A stretch of 37,248 nt of DNA from the NCBI GenBank assembly GCA_036897095.1, contig JAYMSP010001029.1, forward strand, positions 1-37,248, written 5' to 3'. A program made the position numbers and the translations under genes. The stretch comes from Plantago elongata (Eukaryota > Streptophyta > Magnoliopsida > Lamiales > Plantaginaceae). A model generated the notes under the pieces. It ran no database searches and was not told the origin of the DNA. It saw only the letters and a list, made by a program, of their open reading frames with translations. This document shows, piece by piece, positions 22,427 through 33,229 of this stretch (positions are counted from its first letter, which is position 1; the number at the start of each line of letters is the position of its first letter).

Positions 22427-22543
22427 TCAATTCAATTCACCGATTGAATGTTTAAACACAAGTAGATCGACACAAAATGAAAACGGAGTATCGGTAGAGA
22501 AAGGAGAAATGAAAACGGAAAGGGATTGAAGAGTGGCGGCCAT
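22427..22543 (-). CDS. Possible small ORF (38 aa) just after a TATA box
   Basis: The minus-strand ATG at 22543, in the favourable context TCAATGGCC, opens a 38-codon frame beginning MAATLQSLSVFISPF. It is Ser/Phe-rich and resembles the beginning of an organellar transit peptide, but the frame ends at once and no in-frame spliced continuation could be constructed. With the TATA box at 22590-22599 it suggests a real transcript whose product is either a short peptide or a noncoding RNA. Function unknown. Confidence 0.3.
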   Translation of the reverse strand: MAATLQSLSVFISPFSTDTPFSFCVDLLVFKHSIGELN

Positions 22544-22589
22544 TGATGAGTTGTGAAGAAGAGTGAGGTGAGAAAGTGTTAGGGACAGG

Positions 22590-22599
22590 TTATATATAG
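22590..22599 (-). promoter_or_regulatory. TATA box of a putative minus-strand short transcript
   Basis: The minus strand reads CTATATATAA, followed about 25-30 bases downstream by a pyrimidine-rich initiator-like stretch (CTTTCTCACCTCACTC). The first ATG (22543) is about 45-50 bases downstream. This is the clearest promoter-like arrangement in the otherwise gene-poor middle of the window. Confidence 0.45.
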
Positions 22600-22619
22600 T
22601 GATGGAGAATACTAGGGCA

Positions 22620-24880
22620 CAGCCGCATAGCACAAGTTTTCCTCCAAATTTGTTGTGTATTTTGCATTATGGGGTTTCTATTTTTCATAGTTTTATTTAT
22701 ATCCCTACAATTTGGTTCCTTCTCACTTTGGTATCACGATTAGCGACTATTACAATTAGCTCGGATTTTACAAAGACGTAGTCCCAAAATTATATCCAAA
22801 CACAAAAGTCAACGTTTTCACCTATTTTATCTTAACATTAAAGCTAATAATATTTATGAACGCGCAACCAACCCAACCACCCAACCTTCTAAATAAATAA
22901 TTAATTTATCTCTCATATACATACCCAACCTTTCAACCAACCCAGCCACTACAAATAAATTGTGGTTTATCCATGACCTCGCCAATTCAATTAAGTATTA
23001 TTAATATTATTTTCAATTAAGTATAATTAATATAATATTTTAAAAAAATAGATTGAAAAATTAAAATACAAGACGATGTAACAATTTATGACTATATTAT
23101 GAATGAAAAAAATAACAATGCTTCAAATGTAAGTTTCAAATAAACAGCGCTATCGAGTTTTGCGTAATTTCAAATGATAATTTTTTTCTTATAAAATATT
23201 AATAAAGAGAAGAAAAAGAAATCCAAAAATAAAAGAACATTGAATAGTACCCAACTGAATAGTACTCAAACGATGGTTGACGTTTGCCTCTTGAACAATC
23301 TTGGTTGGTTGATTTCATTTCTTTTCTTGTTTTCTTTTTGAATAAAGATGTGGGCCATAATCCACCAAAGTTGCCAACCATGAACTAATATTTATGGGCT
23401 AAAATTCCACAATCATATTAATTTTATTTCATTGTAGATTTAGCTCAAATAATTTTAATTTTTTACAAAAAAATCCCCAAAAATTTTACTTATTAAGATC
23501 CTACTCTCATTCTCTAGTCTTTTTCCTCACTATCTAGTTGTCCAATAACCACAGAACACATAAAAGATGCATTCGAGAACTAACCTTCCATGTTTCGTCA
23601 CCCTTCCCATGTATATTTGGGTGGGATAGATGTTTTAAGGTTTATAATCTCCTCACATACTCGGTTCTAGTAGTATAAGCATATTAAGTTGTTTGCAAAA
23701 GCTCGTGAAAATATTCCGATCAACATTAGAAGCGTGCTCAAGATTAGTGGAGCTTGCCCTTGCGATTCATTTTCGATCGAAAGCTCGATGCCCACAAGTA
23801 GCACACGAGCACATTGTGATGATGATGATGATGCTACTGCTCGAGAGCAAATACTAATTATAATAAAAATAATAATAAGAAGAAGAAGATAACAACGCTA
23901 ATAATTATATTAATCGTGTTTACGTGATAATAATAATAATAATTTTTATTATTTTATTTTATTATTGTTTTAAACTCGCAAATAATTTCATTTATGTTAA
24001 ACTAATACACGTATAGAACCTGTTTTTCGTTATAGCGTGTGGCGATCTTCGTCTTCTTCTCAAATCACCATCCACGCTGACGCCATTACATCTTTCCTAT
24101 CACCACTTGATCTCCAACTAAGTTACGGCCCAATGGTCATCGACATCAATATGAGGCAGTCATGAAATGAGTAGGTTTTATCCAGCAAACTGTCCACATT
24201 AAAATTATGATCTGGATTGGATAATATTTAAAATTGATATTTAACCTAACCCAATCAACCCATTTTATTGAATAATTTTGGATTGGACGGGCAAAGGCCG
24301 AATAAAGTCCAACCCAATCACAGATTCACACTTACTGATCGCCGATTATGTCCTGACGTTCTAAACTTCCGATTCTCTTTGCTTCCTATTCACCTCGATT
24401 GCTCCCGCCCCTCACCAGCCACCTCGCAGTCCGGTATACTCCTTCAATTGTTTTCTTTCTTTCTGAGAACTGGCTACATTTTGTTTCTGCAAGATTGAGA
24501 CATGGTTGTGATCGCAAATTGGGGCAAAATGCGGCGAATTAGACGACTTAGGTTGTAGAGCATATTAAGTGCAGTGAACACGTATCACCGATTCTGAGAG
24601 CATATTAACGAACCATCCTCCATCAAACACGTACGTCCATTTGACCAATTCCCTTTTCTTTATTCAAACAAACCACACTAACTATACTATACACACCTAA
24701 CATCTAACCATTCCATTAATTTCCATTTTCTCTTCACACCTTCCTTTCGATTACAGTCAGCTTCCTCTTCTCTTCTGCCAAATCCCTAAATACTTCTGTT
24801 CTCGTATAATTTCTTCAATTCTTTTCATCTTTGATCATACCATTTTCCCATTATCTGCATTCGTCTTAGCAGAAGATCGG
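22620..24880. other. Spacer and FC1 upstream region
   Basis: About 2.3 kb without a credible gene. It contains simple repeats: GATGAT units at 23817-23832, then AAT/AAG trinucleotide runs at about 23860-23890 and 23925-23945. A segment at about 24170-24330 has CCAACCC- and ATTGG-rich text recalling the ends of the element at 18.2 kb. The last about 150 bases are pyrimidine-rich and look like the ferrochelatase 5' leader. Confidence 0.5.
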
Positions 24881-24890
24881 TTACTCACTC

Positions 24891-27800
24891 ATGGAAGCAG
24901 CAGCCACCTCTCGATTTCTCCCCCAACTCCATCTCAATCAGAAGAATTCTGCGTGAGTCATGATTCTTATATTCGTCTTGCTATGTATGCTTATTTTCAT
25001 TTCCACTTGATCGTTACTGTGTATTGTTCTGTAATTTCGATTGATTTTTGCTCGTAAGATTTATTTTCGCTTACTCCTGTTATTCGGTGGAATAATTATA
25101 ATCAAATCATTCTCTATTTCTAACCTGGCTGACGAATTGGTGTATAGTTTATAATTGGTGTCTATTATACGCTACTGCATCATTTAGAATTGGTGTCATA
25201 TTCGGGGAACATTAGTGCATGATGATGAGATTTTTCAGCAATCTGAAGATTTATGTAGTAGTTCATTCATGGTTTGAATTCGTTATGTTTCTCCTAGTTA
25301 GCTTATGCTTGATCTTCAATTTATGGTGGTTGTGTAATTTGTTGGATCGAGCGAATTGGTTGATTGATTGAGGTCGCAGTTGTAGTTTTATTTTTTGATG
25401 CGTGCTGTCAGGATTACCAAACTGTAAATCGAACTTTATGCTTGCGAGAAATTTCTGTATATTGCTTGAAGAAGAAGAAATTTACAGGGAGACAGATTAT
25501 GGAATGCTAACTACCCTACTGCTATTTATACCACGTATGTTAGAATGCCAACATAATTCATGCTCTCCTAACAGCTGTACGAAGAGAATATTCAAATCTA
25601 TCCAATGAACTTAAATCCGTATTAGAAAATATGTCGAACTTAATGTGTTCTCTCTGCTTTTGTTTGCTGTTGTATTTGGTTCTCACCGATCTTGGTTCAT
25701 GCCTTGACTCTGGTTTATATCTATTTGCAGCTGGTTCATTACTTTTATGGAAATGACAGTTATTATGATTATTTTATTTAGGTTGATAACTAGATTAATG
25801 AATGTTATGTGAGCTGGCTAATGATAAAAGAGTTTAGAAATTAGATTAGCTGAGAAGTTTTTACATTTTCTTTGCTTATATTGTGATATAAATTGGGTTT
25901 GATATGTGATGGGGAACATCTGTGTTTGATGATCTGACTGTGCATTTGCAGATTGCATCCTAAGGCTATATCACTGCCAGTTCATTCTGATACATCCAGC
26001 GTTTCACTGTCATTGCATTCCAATTTAAGTGATGGTAAAAGTATTGCTGGGGGATTATCTCTTCACCGCCCAACACAGAGGAATGAATTTGTTGGCAGAA
26101 TATCTTGTGCGGCTGAGGCAGGCACTTATACAGGGCCTGGAATCGAATCACGATCCATCACGACTGAAGAAAAAATAGGAGTGATGCTTTTAAATCTGGG
26201 AGGTCCGGAGACTCTAAATGATGTTCAGCCTTTCTTATACAACCTGTTTGCTGACCCCGTATGTTACATGTCGATATTGTAAATGTCTTCTTCTTTTAGT
26301 TTATTGAATTACGGATTTTTGATTGGTGGATCTCATGTTTCAGGACATCATTCGCCTTCCGAGGTTGTTTAAATTTCTTCAACGCCCTTTGGCACAGTTG
26401 ATTTCGACACTGCGAGCACCCAAAAGTAAAGAAGCCTATGCTTCAATTGGAGGTGGTTCGCCGTTACGTAAAATAACTGATGAGCAGGTATCGTGAGTGA
26501 CTTTTTTGTTTAAAATATATCTTTAATGCCTGAAAACACACTAGTGCTTTTCTAGTTTTCTTTATGGATTTTAATTATGCGTTGGTCCTTTTTATATAAT
26601 CTTTGATTTTACTCAGGCAACCGCAATAAAGTTAGCTCTTGAAGCAAAGAAAGTTCCTGCTAATGTGTATGTGGCAATGCGGTACTGGCACCCATTTACT
26701 GAGGAAGCAGTTCATCAGGTACATAAGCTCCATTTTAGATGCTAAAGCCAGATTCATATAACCGAGTCTACTTCTTTACTATTGTTTCCTCCTGTATTTC
26801 TTTTTTTTGAGTGTTTCGGCTGTAGCAACTGTTTAAATTACAAACAACATACTGTCTTGATGAAATTTCTGATTCTCGACCTTTCATTTCTACCTTATTA
26901 GATTAAGAGAGACAGGATAAGCAAGCTTGTTGTATTACCACTCTACCCTCAATATTCTATCTCAACTACTGGTTCAAGCGTTCGTGTTCTCCACGAAATG
27001 TTTAGGTAAATCACATTGCAGTTTCTCATATATACTTCTCTACTGTATATCTGATTATTTTGTTATGATTGCTTCTATAGTTCAATTATTCTGTTTTTCA
27101 AAATTTTCCTATCAATAATCTGAGGCGTTTATCAGGAACGATACATTTTTGTCAAGATTACCTGTTGCCATCATACAGTCTTGGTATCAACGAAAAGGCT
27201 ATGTAGAGTCCATGGCGGACTTAATTGAGAAAGAGCTGCATGTATTCCCAGATCCTGAAGAGGTGCGTTGATACTATCTACTAAAATTTTATATTAAGAT
27301 TTAATGGCGATGTTATCGCTACGAGCAATTACTACCGGCCCAAGCAATATAAAGTAAGCAATTTGTGGTTTCCCGTGTGTGTAGGCCATGATATTCTTCA
27401 GTGCTCATGGTGTTCCAGTAAGTTATGTTGAGGATGCAGGTGATCCATATAGGGATCAGATGGAAGAGTGCATCTCCTTGATAATGAAAGAACTCAAATT
27501 CAGAGGAATAAAAAACAGTCATACATTAGCTTATCAGGTAGCTTAATGTTATGAGCTTTCTTTTGCTCTTTGTTTGGTTTTATATTAATGATCTAAGCGA
27601 CTCTTTATGTTGTGATTCTGGATTATTTTATAAATGCTACCTATCTAACATATGCATACATGTTTATATTGTCGGAAACTGAAGTTATGGGGCTGTGTTG
27701 TGTTTGTTGACATAGTTGTTTTATTTCCGTTTTGCAGAGCAGAGTAGGACCTGTGCAGTGGTTAAAGCCGTACACTGATGAAGTTCTTGTTGAGCTTGGA

Positions 27801-28665
27801 AAGCAGGGTGTTAAGTCTCTCCTGGCTGTTCCAGTGAGGTATCTAATCAAATTCCCTGCCCCACCCCTATGTTCATCAGCTTTGTTGAGTTAACTAGTAG
27901 TGTTGCTATCTTGTTCTGTGAGTTCTTGATTCGTGTACTGCCGTACTATTTTCACACTTATGAAACTTCGATCATATTCCTGCTGATTCTGTTTCAGCTT
28001 ATATTTTCTTTGGTGGTCATGGTTTTTATGGACCGTGCTAGTTTAGACTCCCTCAAGTCCCTTATGGTGTACTATATTCCAGCGAGCTTTTTTATTCCAG
28101 TAAAATAAGTATATTTAGATGGACCCTATTCTTGTTAAAGCCGGGTGAGTTGGATTTTGTGAAAGCCATATATTTAGTTTTAAAATCTTGTAGTTATGCA
28201 TGTGTGTTCAATGAAATTTCGATGATCGTTAGACAATGTTATCTGAGGATTCCATGATGGTTCAATCAGTTCAATGCATCACTTCTATTTTAGAAATGTC
28301 AAGTCTGACCCAATAGCATCTAATAGATCATCGTTATGACTTTAACTGGCAGCTTTGTGAGTGAGCACATAGAAACCCTTGAAGAAATTGACATGGAGTA
28401 CAAGGAACTGGCTCTTGAATCGGGCATCGAGAACTGGGGTCGGGTTCCTGCTCTAAACTGCAAGGATTCGTTTATTAAAGATCTGGCAGATGCTGTAATA
28501 GAAGCACTTCCTTCAGCCATGGCTATCTCAACATCTGATACTATATCCAGAGATGAAGAAATTGATGTTGCTGGATATGCTATCAAGATGTTCTTTGGTT
28601 CATTCCTGGCTTTCATCTTGCTTTTATCTCCAAGATTTTTGTCTGCATTCAGAAACATTCTATAG
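24891..28665 (+). CDS. FC1: Ferrochelatase 1, plastid-targeted, 9 exons
   Basis: Ferrochelatase inserts Fe2+ into protoporphyrin IX, the last step of haem synthesis, at plastid membranes. Exons are 24891-24952, 25952-26258, 26344-26487, 26617-26718, 26902-27005, 27136-27262, 27385-27537, 27738-27838 and 28353-28665. All have GT-AG borders and consistent phase, giving 470 residues. Residues 1 to about 90 are a Ser-rich transit peptide with no conserved text. The core begins [17 protein letters not shown] and contains [41 protein letters not shown] and [36 protein letters not shown] has the catalytic His near 290; [17 protein letters not shown] follows; and [17 protein letters not shown] has the conserved Glu near 374. 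The end is a short hydrophobic anchor, [19 protein letters not shown]. That tail matches the FC1 type. The WNGRAAML chlorophyll-binding-like tail of FC2 is absent. Confidence 0.96.
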
Positions 28666-28669
28666 AGCT

Positions 28670-30090
28670 ACGCAATCCTTCTTTTGCGTTATGTATACGG
28701 AACTGTAATATTCGTCTTAGCGAGTTGATTCTCCAATATCCGTTATAGTTTTGCAGGCACAAAAAATAGTACATAGTGTTTGTTCTACACCGGGGCATTA
28801 TAGTTGAATTCTTGAAGTGATTGAATTATAGATATACCTATTGGCACAATAAGGACCGAGTTTATGATTTTTTCTGTAAGCGGGCAATGGCTTTAATTTT
28901 ATCAAGAATCAGTATTTTAACTAGCTGTATTGAAATCAATATGAAATGTGTACGTACCTCTTCTGAAACTTCAAACTTATTATTTTAGAAGTGTTTATGA
29001 ATTTCTTTTGTAAGCTAGTAACGTCCTAATGACCTCATGGTTGCAACCAAGAACAAAGTGATTGTTTAATATAGAACAGAGTGATTGTTTAGTATAGAAT
29101 TAGAATTTTGATTTAATTTTTATGTGGAAACTCTAATGAAATCCTATGAAGTTTCAAAATTTTCAATAGAGCATGTCACTTCTGCTATTGCACAATCGTT
29201 TCTCATTTCTTTAAAAAACTATTGAATTCAGGCTTTCCCTTGGTTGTTGGCTAGTGTTACTGTGTCAGTATGCATCCTCCTTTCCTTGTTCTCCATCTTA
29301 CTATCTTAGACCAATTCTATGTAGGACAAAGTTTTGGAAGGGTTTCACCTTGATTTCGGGACCTTGATTTCTTGAGTTATCTGTAGTTTTAAGGCAAAGG
29401 CAGGTTCAATTGTACGCTTGAATAGATATTTTGAGGTTTCTGTTGCAATCTACGAGTTTATGTTTATTCTTGAATGAATTTGGGAGCTTCTTGTAAACTT
29501 CATCGTCAAATACTTTTTATAAATGACGTGTACAAGTTAAAATATAAAAATATGTGACACGTCCCTTCTAAGAAGATATAAATTTCATATATATTAACGG
29601 AATATCAATTAATTCATACCAATATTAATTTTGACTAAATATTAAAATTGAATAAATACGAAATATAAAGTGTCAAAATTAAACTATCGTAAAAAAATGT
29701 AACTATCGAACTTTGTCAAAATTGATTTTTTTTCCATTTTATACTTCTTAAATGGTGAAGTCAATATCGTAGTGCGGTTTGATTTCCTAAAAATGAATAT
29801 GAATTGGATGATTATATGATGAAGGTTGATGAACTGTTGTTGACGACGATGAAGTAGTTTTAATATGAATTATGGGTGATGGTATAATAATGTTCGGAAA
29901 TTATTTTTCTGTTTAAAAAGATTGATATTATTGTGTAGCTTTCAAGTTCCATAACCAATTGAATATTTTGTCATGAAATAATTATTTTAAGCTAGCACTT
30001 CAATAGTTGAATTCATGGGACAAATAAAGCAATGAAATTCAAAAAAACATACCGTTGCACAATCGCAATTCCCAAATATTCCCTCCATGT
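28670..30090. other. Spacer between FC1 and the unknown gene
   Basis: This contains the FC1 3' untranslated region and AT-rich sequence. No gene is visible. A 23-bp unit, GAACARAGTGATTGTTTARTATA, is duplicated in tandem at 29051-29073 and 29074-29096 with two differences. Confidence 0.6.
29051..29096. repeat. 23-bp tandem duplication
   Basis: Two adjacent 23-bp copies, each containing GTGATTGTTTA, differ at two positions. They lie in the FC1 downstream spacer. It is a small local duplication with no evident role. Confidence 0.85.
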
Positions 30091-30097
30091 TCATCAT

Positions 30098-30149
30098 TAG
30101 GGTTTCATCATTTCAAACCATCACCTTCCTTCTTTAAACCCTAAACCCC
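30098..30149 (+). promoter_or_regulatory. Paired telo-box motifs upstream of the unknown gene
   Basis: TAGGGTTT (30098-30105) and AAACCCTAAACCCC (30136-30149) lie in opposite orientations 53-104 bases before the ATG at 30202. Telo-boxes (AAACCCTA) are known in promoters and leaders of plant genes for translation, ribosome biogenesis and cell division. Here they suggest, but do not prove, growth-linked expression. Confidence 0.55.
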
Positions 30150-30201
30150 TTTTCAATTTCCCACCAATTCCTTCACCAATTCCTCTCAATTTCAACTCAA
30201 C

Positions 30202-33200
30202 ATGAACCTCCAAGCAGAAAATCAAGTATCCATGCTTCGAGAGTCCATCAAACACTTCCTAACCTCCTACCACGATGGCAGCTCCGATTTCACCTCCTTC
30301 GAGTCCATTTTCTTCCGGCTAATCCAAACAATGCTTGATCCGCCTCTCGAGATCACTTGGTTTTACTCCGCTGTCACCTACCACTCCGCCAAATCGACCC
30401 CTCAGAGCAACCACAGCTCTGCCAGAGTGCTCGTGGCGAAAGACTTGCTCAATTTGCTAACTTCATGTTCTAATTTAAGCGGTACGTCGAAGAAGATTGC
30501 GCTGCTAGCTCCTGTTGTATATGAGCTGTGTAATATAGTATCTGATTGTAGGAAGAGGTTAGTGTGTGTAGGGGATCAGGTAGAGGGTTTGGTGGAGAAT
30601 GTGATGGGTTATATCATGATGTGTCCGGGGCTGTACGATTGTGGGGTCGGGGCGGGTGAGTTTGACAATAAGCTGGTGTGTTTTGAGGATTTGGTGAGGG
30701 TTTGGACTGCGGATCGAGGTGGTGGGAGGTGTAGTGTTGGGGAGAATTTGAGGGCGTTTTTTCCTTTGTTGACTGATGGGGTTTGGGATGGGATGAGTGA
30801 GAAGGGAGGAGTGCGGGAGTTGAGTGGGATGGTTTTGTGTGAAGTTTTCTTTCTAAGGGTGTATTTGAGTTTTCAATCCAGGTTGTCTGCGGAGGAGTTG
30901 GTGAAAGATGCAGCTGTTCGGATGATTAAAGGGTTCCGGAATGTATATTTTCTGGGTGAAGTTTCTTGCTCTTCTTAGAGTTCTCTCCGCTTTGATTTTA
31001 TTGAAATGCATATGCAAAGTTTCCTTGTCTTATAGTATTTGATATATGGGTGATAGATCTCAAGTGTTACTGAGTACTGATCATCTTCAGTTGGAATAAC
31101 TACGCACAACCAGTCATGGTTTAGCTAAAGAGAAATTGAAGTGTGTGTGATTCGCAGCCGTCAGCACATACCTCCCTAAGTGGCACCGCTATTTAAGGGA
31201 CTTTTCTTGCACCTGTTTACTTTCTTAGTACTAACATATTGAACTTCTCAATGCAAAATAAGTAGATAAAATTACCTATTAGTTGGAACAATGAGGTTAT
31301 GGATTAGGCAAGTCAGAGAAAAACACACCAAACTAGATTTATAATATCTGCAAATTCATTGCCACTGTTTTAACTATATTTGGGAATTAGTTTCTTGTTC
31401 AACCCTGCAATTCAATTATCAAGAGTTGTGTTTGAAGTTAAGCAGTAAGTTGAGAAGGTGATTTCTAGTTTGCCGTACTTGTGCATTTAAATTTTGAACA
31501 TTTGACAAGATGACACTGAATGCACTGGTTTCTGCACCCTAAACCTGACTGCATGTATAGATAGATGTTGAATTGTAAGGAGATGGTTCATATGAACTAT
31601 AAGTCAGGTGCTCTTAAATGGATAGGACTAGGAACATTTACCCAGTTGTACAGAACTATATGCGTTGTCATGATGTACTCCAACTTTTAGATTTATGTGA
31701 TTCTCTGCTTAAGTTATCCTGTTCCAGTGGTCAGCGGAAACCTGATTGCATCAAAATCATTGTTGTTGTTGTTGATGATGTCTTCATAATTGTCATAAAC
31801 CATCATTATAGTCCTGCTTGGGGTTTACATTATAACCATTTGCTCAGTACCCTAACTAAAGTGCCAAGTTGGTTTTTGATACGTATGTCTCCATTGTCTG
31901 CAAACTCGATCAGCTATTAATCTGTATATATCCTAGTAGTAAATAAATTGCTTTTAAGCCTATAGCATCTTAAATCTGATTGATTTGGTCCTTCCCAGAG
32001 ATTCTCCTCAAGATGCTGCTAGAGCCAAGCCTGCCCACTGCTGCCTTGTTGGTATGTGTATATATTGTAGGACTAGTTAATTGGACTTGTATTCGCTGTC
32101 AACTGTAAGAGTAGAATTATTTAGGAGAGCTTATGATAGTACTTATTTTTGGATCTCTGCGTAACTTTACATTTGAGAATGTGAGATGAATATATGTTTC
32201 AAAACTTATGCATCTCCAAGTAAGTAACAATGATTCGGTAATTCCAGAGCCCTGAAGATGACATTACCATACGACAAGCATTATATGATGCCATAATGGT
32301 CGAATACTCATTTTATTCTGGGAGATGTAATCAATCAGCTGACAGTCAATCAAAAAGACTTGCCCTGTTATGGGTGTTAGTGACCAATCGTGCCATTCAG
32401 TTCGCCAGGTATGAGTGCTACTGCTTCAGGCCTTGGATTTATAACATTATACATCTTCCCGTGACTCTGTCAGATGGGTAAAGTTTATTTGATTGCAGGG
32501 CAACTGATGATCAACCCCGAGTCAATTCATATCTTCATTCTTTCCATGCATCTCAATTTGTACCAGCATTAGTTAACTGCGCAAGCAATCAAGGTGGAAT
32601 GGTGGATCAAAACATCAAACCAGACATTCCCAATCCCGATGCTTTAATTAGTGAGTTGTTACATTAGTACCTTTACCCTGTTGTCTGAAAAATAAATTAT
32701 ATTTCCATATTGAAATTGAGGAGCTTGCATTGTTAAACTATGTCCAGAAATTCTATTCATCAGAATACTGCTACATCTATGCTTGCCAATATTTCTCTAC
32801 TATATGTGATTAAGTTCAGCTGCAATTTATTGTTTACACAGAGTGGCTTTTAGACCTCGAAGACAGAGGTCACGGAGTCTTTGAGAAAAGTGCCTCAATG
32901 ATGCACCTTAAAGCGTTGATGTCCGAGTCGGTGGGGACAGGGATTCCTCAGTGTAAGCTCGATTTCAAGAATCTCAATCAGGATATCTTTGTCTGCATTG
33001 GAACTGTTTAAACCAAGGACCATAAAATAATCTCTTGAACAATCGATTTTTAGGTAAGAAGCGTAAAGATGGATCAAGGGATGTGCATGAACCTAGAATG
33101 AAGCTTCAGAAGATTGACTTGTTTGGAAGTGCTGTCCATGGGAGGTTCTCACCTTTCTCTGCTGATGCTGGATTGCTTCACGGGGTCGACTTTAATACCA

Positions 33201-33229
33201 TTGCATCTGAGGATCTTATGGAGACATAG
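30202..33229 (+). CDS. Conserved-looking plant protein of unknown function, 6 exons, 468 aa
   Basis: Exons are 30202-30955, 31999-32051, 32248-32408, 32499-32650, 32842-32952 and 33054-33229. All have GT-AG borders and consistent phase across all five introns, which strongly supports a real, intact gene of 468 residues. The start MNLQAENQVSM follows a pyrimidine-rich leader with telo-boxes. I do not recognise the family. The N-terminal half looks helical: MLRESIKHFLTSYHDG, FESIFFRLIQTMLDPP, APVVYELCNIVSDCRKR. The middle reads EILLKMLLEPSLP and RLALLWVLVTNRAIQFAR, reminiscent of a helical-repeat scaffold. Near residues 412-415 a KKRK cluster is a candidate nuclear localisation signal, followed by an acidic/hydrophobic tail. 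No catalytic motif, signal peptide or membrane segment is visible. The second half of exon 1 (about 30540-30960) is markedly G-rich on the coding strand. A nuclear scaffold or adaptor is a guess only. Confidence 0.85.

Noticed and set aside
31618..31920. 100-codon plus-strand frame between exons 1 and 2 of the unknown gene
   Set aside because: Exon 1 and exon 2 join in phase without it, and its sequence shows no domain. Treated as intron.
151..33229. A metabolic gene cluster joining the sugar carrier, SHM3, FC1 and the dioxygenase
   Set aside because: The intact genes belong to unrelated housekeeping pathways, lie on both strands with kilobase spacers, and the dioxygenase is a dead fragment.
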